Origin: Notolepis coatsorum
Taxonomy: Eukaryota; Chordata; Actinopteri; Aulopiformes; Paralepididae
Reading direction: 5' to 3'
Length of the DNA stretch: 64,000 bases
Assembly: GCA_963971535.1 (NCBI GenBank)
Contig: OZ020593.1
Span: 18,582,783-18,646,782 of the forward strand
Shown: piece by piece, positions 40,636 through 51,712 of the stretch
How the letters are laid out: each line of letters begins with the position of its first letter
Position numbering within the stretch: position 1 is the first letter of the stretch
Notes under the pieces: generated by a model
Told to the model about the DNA's origin: nothing
The model's input: the letters and a program-made list of their open reading frames with translations, nothing else
Databases searched by the model: none
Program-made: the position numbers and the translations under genes

Positions 40636-41998
40636 CAGCTCGACCCTAGATGAAAAAATTTACAATTCCCGCACTCACTTTTTCTCTGCTTTTATTGTCG
40701 TCAACGTTTCGGCTATTCAGCCTTCATCAGGACAGTGGCATGAAACAATGAGGTCTCACATTCATTTTATACAATTCCAAGGTCTGTTTTGGTTGATTGC
40801 ATAACAGGGAGCACCTGTGCCTTCCTGTCAATACACCAATTGGTTGAGCTTGCAGCCCCACTGGGTACTGCAGCAAAAAGAGAGACAGAGTTAGAAATGC
40901 AATAATTCAACCTCAGAACAAAACATTTTTGAAACATCGAACAGTCATATTTACAACACAATATAGTTTAGCATATTTAATATACAGCAATATGACCGAA
41001 TCATTGTGAAACATTAAACCATCATCAATGGGATTCAGTGGAACAGTTTACAAACACACACTTAAATCCAGTTCATCATTGAGTCCAAAGGTGGTCCCAA
41101 ATGTTTGAAGTTCAGTTATCCAATAGGCTTCTCTCTTGAGAAGCATCTGTTTCAGATCCCCCCCACGTCTAGAAAGGACCACTTTTTCAATACCACAGTA
41201 ACTGAAAGCTGTGATTGGATGGTTGGCATCTTTAAAGTGGATGGCTATAGGGCTATCTGGATTATTATTACGAATAGCTGAACGGTGTTCAGATATTCGT
41301 GTTTTTAGTGCTCTTGTTGTCATTCCAACATAGGCTTTGGAGCAGCTGCATTTTATTAGATAAATGACCCCAGTTGTTGAGCATGTTATAACTCCACGAA
41401 TTTTATAGATTTTCCCTGTAAGAGGGTGTGAGAAAGTCTTACTTCTAGTGGTACAATTACATTGTGCACATCGTCCACACTTGTGGTTGCCATCAGGCAG
41501 AGATGGCATGCTGCTTGATCTTTCAAATAAACAGTCTGCATGTACAAGTTTGTCTTTCAAATTATTTCCTCTACGGTAAGTAATTATTGGTGGAGAATCA
41601 AATAAGTGGCCTACATTAGGATCACTTGAGGATATGCCAGTATTTCTTGATAGAATGTTTTATTTCATGTGATCTATCAGTATAATTAAGAACACAGACA
41701 GCTGATGGCTTTCTTTTTGTCTTTCTACCCCCTTGTGTTTTTGTTTTTACTTTCTGAAGGGCCCTGTCTATGCATTCATCTTCATCCTCTTTGTTTAAAA
41801 CGTGATTTCATTACCTCAACTTGGTTGTCAAATCGTTCTTTTGTGTCACAGATTCTTTGCAATCTATGGAATTGTCCTATTGGAATAGCTTCTTTCACAT
41901 ATTGTGGATGGTAGCTCTCCATGTGTAAAAGGTTGTTCCTATCTGTAGGTTTTCTAAAGAGATCTGTCACTAATTTGCCATTTTCTTTTGTGATACTA
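40636..41998 (-). mobile_element. Penelope-like retroelement, 5'-truncated
   Basis: The minus strand encodes the end of a Penelope-type RT (TDLFRKPTDRNNLLHMESYH, IPIGQFHRLQRICDTKERF), the linker, and a GIY-YIG endonuclease. The 3' part (40640-40740) contains GTCGTCAACGTTTCGGCTAT and CAGCCTTCATCAGGACAGTG, text typical of this group's terminal region. It is a fragment and looks old or middle-aged. Confidence 0.85.
41048..41560 (-). CDS. Penelope-like GIY-YIG endonuclease domain (open frame)
   Basis: 170 codons. CGRCAQCNCTTRSKTFSHP precedes the nuclease, the CCHH-like linker of this group. Then GVIYLIKCSCSKAYVGMTTR (the GIY...YIG pair as VIY...YVG), LKTRISEHRSAIRNNN (helix with catalytic Arg and His), IAIHFKDANH, RGGDLKQMLLKREAYWITEL (with the catalytic Glu) and FGLNDELDLSVCL to the stop. 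All expected blocks are present. In the family this domain nicks target DNA for insertion; here it is part of a truncated copy. The ATG at 41560 is internal to the original long ORF. Confidence 0.85.
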   Translation of the reverse strand: MKDKLVHADCLFERSSSMPSLPDGNHKCGRCAQCNCTTRSKTFSHPLTGKIYKIRGVITCSTTGVIYLIKCSCSKAYVGMTTRALKTRISEHRSAIRNNNPDSPIAIHFKDANHPITAFSYCGIEKVVLSRRGGDLKQMLLKREAYWITELQTFGTTFGLNDELDLSVCL

Positions 41999-41999
41999 C

Positions 42000-42001
42000 T
42001 C

Positions 42002-42038
<37 letters not shown>

Positions 42039-42040
42039 GT
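42000..42040. repeat. (CAGA)n microsatellite
   Basis: Ten CAGA repeats at the truncated end of the Penelope-like element. Confidence 0.97.
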
Positions 42041-42065
42041 TTTCTCTTCTGATGTCATGTCTTAC

Positions 42066-42602
42066 CAGCAGGGCGGCCACGTTATGTTCCACATCAATGT
42101 CTGTGGAAAAAAAGAAATAATTAAGAATATATATAAGCCAAGAAAATGTGTCCACACAGTGTAAAATAGTAATTTGGCCCACATGGCATGACAACATTTA
42201 AAACAAAAAAACAAGTGTACAAGATTGGAATGGAAGTTAGCCAACGTTAGCTAGCTCACGTGCTAGAACAGAAGAACAGTAAGCCACGTGTCATGGAACG
42301 ATTTTCTCGGCTGCACTATGGCAACGTTAGCTTAGCTAGCTTGCAGCTGTGCAGTGAGTTGACATGTTTCTGCTATGTCCTATGGATATATAAGTTAGCT
42401 AGCTACCCGTTGAACTTGAACAGATACAAGTTTGGTCTGCTACCCGAGAGGAATGATCGACAAACAGACTTTGCAAACAGGCCTCACGGTTTCTCCCATT
42501 AAAACATGACTTATTATCAAGCTAACTATACACGTTAGCCGGCAGACAGGACCCCAACACCCACAAATACCACTTGTATGTATAAAATAATGAACACTTA
42601 CG
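42066..42602 (-). other. candidate pair of small exons
   Basis: A donor CGACC|GTAAGTG at 42602 and a 35-bp exon (42100-42066) with TTTCCACAG and CTG|GTAAGAC borders join in frame to VRASVGILPNADHIDVEHNV plus AALL. I do not recognise the protein and see no third exon. Chance is possible. Confidence 0.25.
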
Positions 42603-42877
42603 GTCGGCATTTGGAAGGATACCGACAGATGCGCGCACCGTCCTGCAGAGCAGCACACACAAGACGACACGGCGACTGGCGGGAGCTGGCAGGTGCAATC
42701 ATAGACGATCACATTGCCTCACCTTTAATCCGGTGCTGACCTGCGAACTAGGTGGCAAAGGGTCTTGGGATTTGTAGGCTTGAGTTTTGACAGATCATTT
42801 TCACCTTTTAAACCAATGCTGCCATCTACTGAACAGAAAGGTAGTTGTCCAAACGTCCATTGGCATTTTCAGAAAAC

Positions 42878-42881
<4 letters not shown>

Positions 42882-42911
<30 letters not shown>

Positions 42912-43387
42912 AACTTTATTAACAGATTGCAGAATGGGTACAGTACAGTACAGCTCAATACATACAATTGTTAAGGGGATGCAGACCAGAGAAAGACTTT
43001 CGTCTTGTTTACATCAGGGTCCCCCATTTTCAATTCATCGTAACATATATGACATACATGACATACAGATAGGCAGTACAGTACTGCTACATCTATACAT
43101 TTATGACATACCAGATTTGCAAATACAGTACTGTTTGTGATACGAAAAGAGTCCAGAAAAAAGAGTATATACATTTGACGTAGAAAATGTACATTGGAGG
43201 ATGTTGGGTAGGTGGGGGGGGGGGGGGGGGGGGGGGGCTGTACATTGGAGGTGGTTGGGGGGGGGAGGTTGGGTAGGAGGGGGGGGGGGGGACAATGTAC
43301 AACTGTACAAGCAACACTGTACATTGGAATATTGACAAGACTGTACTTGGTAATTTACTGTACATTGGAGGGGGTTGTGTTAGGACA
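42882..43387 (-). mobile_element. LINE-A 3' end (506 bp)
   Basis: (TTGA)n at the left, then the full antisense tail and 3' UTR with two long G-runs (43217-43237, 43257-43291) and TACATTGGAGG modules, ending GGAGGGGGTTGTGTTAGGAC. Confidence 0.95.
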
Positions 43388-43624
43388 GATTCTAACAATT
43401 CCAACTTCTTACTGGTACATACGTTCATATCTAATAGTCTTTAGATGACTAAATGTAAATATAGATGAATACTCATGAAATTTGATATATATACTCTAAA
43501 ATAAGTATGATTTCACATCATCTACTTTCCAAAGGCGAACTCCGGCTGGGCTGTGAGTAATTACCCAGAATGTCACGCAAAAAGGGGCGTGGCCGAATAA
43601 TATAACCCTTACGTGCCGTTAGTA

Positions 43625-43716
43625 GTATATCTGCAGAGCCGCAGAGCCCCGGCTTGTACTGTGTGTTAGGGCAGGGACACAGTACAAGCCGGGGCTCTGC
43701 GGCTCTGCAGATATAC
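43625..43716. other. perfect 39-bp hairpin with 14-nt loop
   Basis: GTATATCTGCAGAGCCGCAG...GTACTGTG (43625-43663) pairs exactly with 43678-43716. GC-rich stem; loop TGTTAGGGCAGGGA. Confidence 0.95.
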
Positions 43717-43814
43717 CCTACTCGGCAGGTGTGGTGCTTGTGGGATATAGGGGCGGGGCGGATGTACGGCGTCAATAGAGGGACAATCTACTGAGTTTTA
43801 CACAAGAATGTTGC

Positions 43815-44455
43815 ATCCGCACGCCGTACGCGTGAACACTTTAGGCAACCAACCAACATGCGCTTCCGCGTTTGTCTGATTGGCCGAGCGCCTTCCGCGT
43901 TTCTCTGATTGGCCGAGCACGGCTCCCCCTTAAGCTCCAGGAGAGAGGAGAGAGGCTGAAAACCTTCAGTTCTTGCCCGACTGATGGGAGCCGAATCCCG
44001 GATCCGATTTTTCTGATGAATACCCCCAAAACATGGAGGTCCCGAACGCATGGAAGTATTGATTGCGCTGTAACGAATCATTAAAAGAATATACCGTTAA
44101 CTGGAATATGTTGTGCCTTTACACATATGTTGGATTATGTAATTGGTTTGTCATGACAAACTAAAAAAAATCGCGATTTACGGTGGCTACAACAACACAT
44201 GGCGCAATCAATACTTCCATGCGTTCGGGACCTCCATGTTTTGGGGGTATTCATCAGAAAAATCGGATCCGGGATTCGGCTCCCATCAGTCGGGCAAGAA
44301 CTGCAGGTTTTCAGCCTCTCTCCTCTCTCCTGGAGCTTAAGGGAGAGCTTAGTATTCCTGCCTCTGAGGAGCGCGTCACGGCCAATCAGAGCAATGCGGA
44401 AGCGCAAGTTGGTTGCCTAAAGTGTTCACGCACACGGCACAGCCACGACTACTAA
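43815..44455. mobile_element. foldback element with 250-bp arms
   Basis: GTGAACACTTTAGGCAACCA (43830) recurs inverted as GGTTGCCTAAAGTGTTCACG (44411-44430). Between, CTTAAGCTCCAGGAGAGAGG through GGAAGTATTGATTGCGC is mirrored at 44197-44340. The spacer is about 44072-44195. The right arm has a partly different block (AGAGCTTAGTATTCCTGCCT). Confidence 0.85.
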
Positions 44456-44472
44456 CCACTGCCAATACTACG

Positions 44473-44640
44473 GATACATTCCTATTGGCAAACTTTATAT
44501 TTAAAAAAAGAAATGAAAAAGAAAGAAATAATAATTTCTCTTTATAAAAATATTATTTTCGGTTCATTATTATACAACTGTGGCGGGACAAATTAGACCG
44601 CCACAGTCTAGGTAATTAATGGGAAACACTGGAGAATAAT
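44473..44640. mobile_element. MITE fragment related to sequences at 21155, 29865 and 35228
   Basis: CATTCCTATTGGCAAACTTTATATTT is the complement of the left edge of the 21155 and 35228 repeats (stated here in two words: CATTCCTATTGGC, AAACTTTATATTT), and ACCGCCACAGTCTAGGTAAT plus TAATGGGAAACACTGGA mirrors 29868-29908. It looks like one repeat family cut into pieces. Confidence 0.5.
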
Positions 44641-44693
44641 AAGAGAGATTGAAGAAGAAAGAAAAGTACTATTTAAAAAAGACGCCAACACAC

Positions 44694-44793
44694 CTCGTAC
44701 TCTCCTCCTGATTTATGCTGCAGATTTTGTTTTTTCAACCACTCTTTTGCTTCTAACTCGGCGGGGTCCAACGCGGTTGCCTTCCTCCCGTAG
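44694..44793 (-). other. candidate orphan exon
   Basis: A long polypyrimidine tract (CCCCCCCCCCTCTTCATTCAG) cannot be quoted whole as exon context; it ends in CAG at 44794-44796. The exon reads YGRKATALDPAELEAKEWLK plus KQNLQHKSGGEYE and ends GAG|GTGTGT. The composition is strongly protein-like (LDPAELEAKEWL). I do not recognise the gene and see no partner exon. Confidence 0.35.
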
Positions 44794-44814
44794 CTGAATG
44801 AAGAGGGGGGGGGG

Positions 44815-44890
44815 GGTATCTATCTATCTATCCATCCATCCATCCATCAAACTATCCATCCATCAAACTATCCATCCATCCAACTATCAG
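44815..44890. repeat. (ATCT)n/(ATCC)n microsatellite
   Basis: ATCTATCTATCTATCCATCC with CAAACT interruptions. Confidence 0.95.
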
Positions 44891-45259
44891 TATCAGTGGT
44901 GTCCATGCTAGCTCCTACTAGCAGTAGCAGTAGTGTCCACCTCCCATCAATTATTCACTCAACACCCCCACTTGATCTCAGACTGTATAATACCATAATG
45001 AACAAGGTAGGTGTTGTGGCTGATGGTTGTTTAACACAGCAGGAGACGATAGTTCCAATTTTAACAAGTAGGTAATTTATTTAGGAAAAGAAGTTCTTAA
45101 CAGCAAAAGCTATGGATCGAGCAGAGGATCACCACAGCTTGAACAAAAAACACTCTAACTCTCAATCCCTCTGCTTGTCCCCTAAATCCCCTCCCAGTCC
45201 TGCCCCCACATGACAGATATGATGACGTGTCATATCATGTCAGATCTGACATGACGTAC

Positions 45260-45445
45260 ATTAAGATGATACGTAGATTTAACATCGGAGAGAGATAAAA
45301 ACATTAAGAACATCGAAGAGAGATAAAGACATTAAGAAGAACATAGATTTAGATAAAAACATTAAGAACATCGAAGAGAGATAAACAAGATATGATGTAC
45401 ACACACGATATGATGTAAAACATTAAGAACATCGAAGAGAGATAA
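45260..45445. repeat. minisatellite, AACATCGAAGAGAGATAAA
   Basis: Four copies of ACATTAAGAACATCGAAGAG with AGATAAA and variable spacers (AGACATTAAG, AACATAGATTTAG, TGATGTACACACACG). Confidence 0.85.
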
Positions 45446-45452
45446 AGATTTA

Positions 45453-45464
45453 GTGAGATGTGTG

Positions 45465-45499
<35 letters not shown>

Positions 45500-45672
45500 G
45501 TATGTGTGTGTGTGTCTGTGTGTGTGTGCGTCTGTGTACAGACGTGTGTGTATTGTGTGTGTGTGTCTGTGTGTGTGTGCGTCTGTGTACAGACGTGTGT
45601 GTATTGTATGTGTGTATTGTGACACAGGGAATGTGTGTGTGTGTGTGTGTGTCGGTGTGTGTGTGCTGTGTA
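45453..45672. repeat. (TG)n microsatellite with 67-bp duplication
   Basis: TG-rich run in which GTGCGTCTGTGTACAGACGT plus GTGTGTATTG occurs twice, 60-70 bp apart. Confidence 0.95.
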
Positions 45673-45699
45673 TGTATGAAAGAGAGAAAAGACACAAGA

Positions 45700-46526
45700 T
45701 TAGAGCACACGATATGATGTACTGAAATGTCCATCTGCCTATCTTGAGGCTGTTTTAAGAACATCAGCCAGACTGTCGCCCTAGTGTCTTTGAGCCCTGC
45801 TAGTTGACCTATATTAAACTAGTCAAGACTAACCCCTTTCCTACCTCCACCCCCGTATACACATTTTCCACAACATAGGCTACTTATCAACATTAAACAT
45901 CAACACTCAACACATGAATCTCTCCATCTTGAACTTGGTCATCAGTTTAGTCATAACAGCCACCACCATATCTTCTGTAGACAGTACTCAAGTATGACTT
46001 TACCATCATTTACTGTGGAACAAACAGAATTATATGTAATATCTTTGGACCTTTGGCGGCACACTGGATCTTTTGATAAAGAATATTAAGAGCTTCAACA
46101 GTGACTGTATTATTCTGAATACCACGGTGATGGTATTCAGTGGCAGAATAAGAGGAAACGCCACGACAACATATCTGTATCGAATTTATTAATGGACATA
46201 TAAAATAAATTTTTTAATAATCATTTTGAAAAACCTTTTCCAGAGATACCTGCAATTATTTTTTTTAGGCTTTCAGAGAGTCTCAAAAGTCAATCACCCC
46301 CCAAATTTCACACCCTGGAAATACCCACAACCACAGTCTTAATAAAGCAATACTGGCAGTTCTTAATTGGATACAAGATCAATTGGAACAAGAGTGAGGC
46401 AATTACACTTAACACACACATATTTAAATCTGATCTCATGGGCACCCCTTTTATCTGGAAGACATGGAATTAAGTATTTATGAACAGCGCTAAATGAAGA
46501 AACCCAAACATGATATGTGTATGTGA
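45700..46526. other. no recognisable gene
   Basis: AT-rich single-copy-looking DNA. I find no splice-bounded coding piece or terminal repeats. Confidence 0.4.
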
Positions 46527-46665
46527 TTGATTGAAAACTTTATTAACAGATTGCAGAATGGTTACAATACAGTTACAGCTCAATACAAACAACTGCTAAG
46601 AGGATGAAGACCAGAAAAAGACTTTCGTCTTGTTTACATCAGGGTCCTCCATTTTCAATTCATCA
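46527..46665 (-). mobile_element. LINE-A 3' tail (139 bp)
   Basis: GATTGATTGAAAACTTTATT to TTTTCAATTCATCAAG, more diverged than other copies (ACAACTGCTAAGAGGATGAA). Confidence 0.92.
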
Positions 46666-46971
46666 AGACATTAACTCAATCCCCGCCAACACAGTTTATA
46701 TACGTGTTTGGCCGACAACCGTTGAACACCAAGCACGTATATATATATACACGTTATTTGGTTGTTTTTCCTTTTTTTAAATATTTTTATTCATTATTCA
46801 TCCGGGGTCCTCTGTGTTACCATAGGATAGGGAATGAGTCTGAGATCGCCAAAGTGCAATACCGGCCGCATCCAGCTAGACGGCGGTATCGAGCACCCTT
46901 TAAAACCTTGTATCTTGGCCTGTGCAACGGTCAAATGTCACCGGGCCCACTTTTCCATGTCGGGCGAATGG

Positions 46972-47516
46972 ATTGATTGATTGATTGATTGAAAACTTTA
47001 TTAACAGATTGCAGATTGCAGTGGGACCCTGATGTAAACAAGACGAAAGTCTTTCTCTGGTCTGCATCCAGTACAGTACAGCTCAATACATACAATTGTT
47101 AAGGGGATGCAGACCAGAGAAAGACTTTCGTCTTGTTTACATCAGGGTCCCCCATTTTCAATTCATCGTAACATATATGACATACATGACATACAGATAG
47201 ACAGTACTGCTACATCTATACATTTATGACATACCAGATTTGCAATTACAGTACTGTTTGTGATACAAAAAGAGTCCAGAAAAAAAAGAGTATATACATT
47301 TGACGTAGAAACTGTACATTGGATTGGGTAGGTGGGGGTGGGGGGGGACTGTACATTGGAGGTGGGGGGGGGGGGGGGGGGTAGGAGTGGGGGGGGGGGG
47401 GGTTGGGTAGGAGGGGTGGGTGGGGGACACTGTACAACTGTACAAACAAAACTGTACATTGGATTATTGACAAGACCATACTTGGTAATTTACTGTACAT
47501 TGGAGGGGGTTGTGTT
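46972..47516 (-). mobile_element. LINE-A 3' end with internal inverted piece
   Basis: Antisense tail (TTGATTGATTGATTGAAAAC to GCAGATTGCAG), then 50 bp in sense orientation (GTGGGACCCTGATGTAAACA to GTCTGCATCC), then antisense tail again through the G-run 3' UTR to GGAGGGGGTTGTGTTCGGAC. Confidence 0.93.
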
Positions 47517-48250
47517 CGGACATTTACGTGGAGCGGTTCTCCCGGTTCCATTGAAGCACGTCAAATATCCCCGATCCATATGTTGTGGTGGGTTATGCCG
47601 TGGACCAAATGGACATCGGATGGACCAGATGGCGATCAAACAATTGGAATATTATTTTTGGAATACTCCCGATCACAGGTAAGGACTATCTGACATAAAT
47701 TTTTGCTTGATCGTGCAATGCTTTCATACCGATCGGGCTGATAAGCGTTTTTACTGTTCAATACGAATGCCGTTATTGGCAATCAAATAATCAGAAACGA
47801 CCCCCCCCCCTTTCATGCATTCATGATGGAACATAATTCCTATGATATAGATTTGATTTGGGAATAATAGCGTGTACAGGCAAGAAACAGCAACGTTTAT
47901 AGTAGAATTGACGTATAAGCCTATAAGCCTTTCGGGAATTACCCCAGACCACGCTATAACGATACTTATATTCACCACGGTATAACATGGGAACATATGG
48001 ATGGAAAAAAGTATTCTTTTTCACACATTGAACAATAGATAGGTGATGTCAAATGGGCCATAGTATTGTATCCATAGCTATAATATAGAATATAGTTATA
48101 GCTCTACAAACAAGGTGATGTACTCCTATCACTCCTACTAAGCGTTTAGATTATAATTTTTTTAAAACCCTTTCACTGCCACAACACCAAATGGTTAACC
48201 CTTTCACTACCATACTATAGACGATTAATGTGGTTGTGAAAGGGTTAAAA
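47517..48250. other. no recognisable gene
   Basis: A few protein-like stretches, such as WTKWTSDGPDGDQTIGILFL near 47610-47660 before a GTAAGG, but no family recognised. Confidence 0.35.
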
Positions 48251-48269
48251 GAGTAAAAAAAAGAAAGTA

Positions 48270-48588
48270 ATTCAAGATATTTGAATTTTCCATTGATGGG
48301 GATTTGATTGGCTGTTTTTAAATAAAGCGCGGCCGCAGGATTAATAACGTTAGCGTTAGTTCGGCCCGAGAAACAAATATACTAATTAAAATGGTTGGAC
48401 CTGCGAGATTTGTACTTTGTAGGTCTGCATTTTAAATGTAAGGAGTAAAAAGTATGTTTTTTTTCTCTGAAATGTAATTGAGTAAAAGTATACAAACCTA
48501 ATAATACTCGAGTAAAGTACAAATCCCCAAAAACAGTACTTAAGTATTGTAACAAAGTACAATTACTCAAGTACTTTACACCCCATAT
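48270..48588. mobile_element. hAT-type repeat fragment, right end TTTACACCCC
   Basis: GATGGGGATTTGATTGGCTG and GCGGCCGCAGGATTAATAAC through CTCAAGTACTTTACACCCC match the fish hAT MITE family whose left end is GGGGTGTAAA. The same interior is at 51500-51710. Confidence 0.7.
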
Positions 48589-48589
48589 T

Positions 48590-48705
48590 AGTATAGTAGG
48601 TAGTAATATAGACATATTAGTATAGTAGGTAGTAATATAGACATATTAGCATAGTAGCTAGTAATATAGACATATTAGCATAGTAGGTAGTAATATAGGC
48701 AAGGT
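48590..48705. repeat. minisatellite, TAGTATAGTAGGTAGTAATA
   Basis: Four copies of about 35 bp, TAGTATAGTAGGTAGTAATA plus TAGACATAT, with TAGCATAG variants. Confidence 0.9.
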
Positions 48706-48832
48706 AGATTACTTAGTAGCAAAGTGAATAATAGTCAAAGACAGTGAGAAGTTAGCTCCTCTTAAAAAATAATTCTTCCCACAATCATGATAATCGAGAT
48801 AAAACAATTATTGTGGCGCATGCGGAGTTTAA

Positions 48833-49719
48833 GTTTAAGTTTAAGTTTATTTGGATCCCCATTAGCCACAGCAGTGCTGGGGCTATTCTTCCTGGGGTCC
48901 ATAACACATAAAATACAGTTACAGACGTATACACTCACAACATTTACATGTCATACAGACAATTAAAACAACAATAAAAACCCTTATACACTCATACCAT
49001 TTACATGACATACAGACCATTAAAACAACAATAAAAACCCTTATACACTCACAACATTTACATGTCATACAGACAATTAAAACAACAATAAAAACCCTAA
49101 TCAAATTCATAATACAAGATAAAAATATCAGACACATACATTTTCATTTACGTACACACTATCTATTAGGGAATGTCAATTTCTTTGGTTGAAAATGTTG
49201 TTTTACCACGATTTTGAAACGGCATTTACTATTCTCCTGCTTAACATGTCTGGGAAGAGAGTTCCATTCCTGCATACCACGGAACATGACAGTTCGCTTC
49301 ATTGCATTCGACCTCACTTTTGGAAGTGTAAAACCTCGTGCAGAAGCATGTCTGGTGGAATGGTTGTGTCTGTCAAGACTTATTGATAAATTGTTATATA
49401 AAATTGAGGGGATCTTTGTAACAAGAATATTCCTAGTGAATACAAGGAGTGAGCAGAGTAATTTATGTTTGACAAGTAACCAAGTTAAACAACTGTGCAT
49501 CGCTGCAACATTAGTTCTGTACTCACAGCGAAGCGCTATACGTGCTGCTTTGTTTTGTACCATTTGTAATTTTTTCAGTTTATTCGTTGTTACATTCGAC
49601 CATACTGCAGGACAATAGTCAAGATTTGACAAAACCAGAGCTTGAATTACCTGTTTGATAGAATTTAATGTGTGTGTTGTAAATGCAGCACACCCTTCCT
49701 TCACAGCGATGCACTCCAC
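48833..49719 (-). mobile_element. LINE 3' end (CR1/L2-related), C-terminal ORF and AAACTT tail
   Basis: Minus ORF 49719-49159 reads FTTHTLNSIKQVIQALVLSN, LDYCPAVWSNVTTNKLKKLQ, MVQNKAARIALRCEYRTNVA and MFRGMQEWNSLPRHVKQENS, an RT C-terminus without stops. The 3' UTR ends GGGGATCCAAATAAACTTAA plus ACTTAAACTT repeats at 48833. It includes a 69-bp tandem repeat (48925-49100; ACATACAGACAATTAAAACA). The 5' truncation is at a C/G-run (49718-49747). A related element lies at 62770-63395. Confidence 0.9.
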
Positions 49720-49879
49720 CCCCCCCCCCCCCCCCCCACCCCCCCCTCAAGCCCACAGAGTAGTTTCAGCTGGTGTTGAGAGGGAGGAGGAGCCACGGCA
49801 CGTATCCAGTTATTTTGAAACAGCTTTGTAACTTGATGACAGAAAGGCTGCCTTTGGTCGAGAAGAAGAAATGTCAAAC

Positions 49880-50055
49880 AAATTCAGTCGTCATCATGTG
49901 ATGTTCCAAAATTAAGTAAGATAAGATATTCCTTTATTGATCCCCTTGGGGAAATTTGGGCATCATAGCAGAATTTCCCCAAGGGGACCAATAAAGGAAT
50001 ATCTTATCTTGCTCGTTGATTTGAGAGCATCATATGACGACGACTGAATTAGTTT
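49880..50055. other. large hairpin built from a LINE/SINE tail
   Basis: AGATAAGATATTCCTTTATT, GATCCCCTTGGGGAAATT (49918-49957) pairs with 49972-50010, and the pairing extends to ATTCAGTCGTCATCATGTGA / ATGACGACGACTGAAT. The inner part is the 3' tail typical of a fish retroposon. Confidence 0.85.
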
Positions 50056-50239
50056 TACCTTTCTTCCTGACCATCCTGTTCAAGGCCTCTATAGGCACCT
50101 TGTCAAGGTGGCCATTCTGACAAACAGGTGTAATTAAGAACATTAATTATGGGCCTATTCCATTTAGGTGTGTCACAGCTGCAATGGGTAGTAATCGTGA
50201 TTTCAAAATCAATCAAAATAATGGTGTTTACGATTTTTG

Positions 50240-50602
50240 CCATAATGGAGCAGCGCTAGGAGAAACCTGGTCCATAATGGAGGAGCGCTAGGAGAAACCT
50301 GGTCCATAATGGAGCAGCGCTAGGAGAAACCTGGTCCATAATGGAGTAGCGCTAGGAGAAACCTGGTCCATAATGGAGCAGTGCTAGGAGAAACCTGGTC
50401 CATAATAGAGTAGCGCTAGGAGAAACCTAGTCCATAATGGAGGAGTGGCGCTAGGATAAACCTGGTCCATAATGGAGCAGCGCTAGGAGAAACCTGGTCC
50501 ATAATGGAGGAGTAGCGCTAGGATAAACCTGGTCCATAATGGAGCAGCGCTAGGAGAAACCTGGTCCATAATGGAGCAGCGCTAGGAGAAACCTGGTCCT
50601 TC
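50240..50602. repeat. 32-bp minisatellite
   Basis: About eleven copies of CATAATGGAGCAGCGCTAGG plus AGAAACCTGGTC; variants GAGGAGTAGCG and AGGATAAACC occur in alternate copies. Confidence 0.95.
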
Positions 50603-51230
50603 ATGACCACCTCAGTCTCTCTGGTTCAGACATGAGAATGACACACCTGAACCCTTTCACTACAGAAGGTTAACCCTCACTATTTTATATTTGTTTCAAT
50701 AGTGGCAAATGATTGACATTGCCCTCGTTAGTCAATAGCACAGAATGAAAGATTGTAGTACTTTAAACTATTTTCAAGCATTTCTAGCACTTTTAACCCA
50801 CAAGACATCTTTCCAAAACCAGTGCACTGTAGAGCACCAACAATGCCATGTTACAGGTTGTCAGAAGGGCAGGTGGGACATGTTCTTCATCATGGGAGAA
50901 TAAGGTGTGCCGTACAATGGCTAGAAGGATGCAGACCACAGAAATATCCTGTCTTGTATTACAAGTGTTTTGAAGACCTTTCTCTGGACAGGTGTGTAGG
51001 AGACGAACACCATAAGTTAAGAGAAAAGACACGTCTTCACTTAATTTTTTATGTTTTTATTTTTCAAGCAGACAAGACGGTACAATATTAATAACACAGT
51101 GGAAATAATAAATACAAAACAGACTATAGGTGCATTACAACAGATGAGACAGGAGACAGACAATATATATAAAGCAAGAGTGGAGTTTAAGAGGTCAGCT
51201 CCTGGACAATGATGGTACAAATTGGCAGGG

Positions 51231-51712
51231 GTGTAAAAAGTACCCAGAAATTATACTTAAGTGAAAGTATGGGTACAGTCTCAATCTTACTCAAGTAAAA
51301 GTCAAGGGTATCTGGCTAAAAACACACTTGAGTAAGTCAAAAAGTTTCAACTTTTAAATGTACTTAAGTACAAAAAATGTAAGTTAACTTTTTTTCTGAC
51401 TGTCTATTCTTCTGCAGGTGTAGCAGGTGTTTAATCAAAGATCCCTGCTTTCTAGTCTTGCACAAGGACCAATCAGCATGGGTATGGGCGGGTTAATTTT
51501 GCATTGATGGGGATTTGATTGGCTGTTTAATAAAGTGCGGCCGCAGGATTAATAACGTTAGTTCGGCCAGAGAAACATATACTAATTAAAATTGTTGGAC
51601 ATGTGAGATTTGTACTTTGTAGGTCTGCATTTAAAATTTAAGGAGTAAAAAGTAGTAAAAGTACAAGTATACAAACCTAATACTCGAGTAAAGTACAAAT
51701 ACACACAATGTT
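51231..51712. mobile_element. hAT-type MITE, left end CAGGGGTGTAAAAAGTAC
   Basis: CAGGGGTGTAAAAAGTACCC with ACTTAAGTGAAAGTA repeats, then interior shared with 48270-48588 (GATTTGATTGGCTG, GCGGCCGCAGGATTAATAAC). The right end is lost or diverged near 51705. Confidence 0.7.

Noticed and set aside
45362-45764. THTHTH / VCVCVC-rich ORFs
   Set aside because: Translations of the TG microsatellite.
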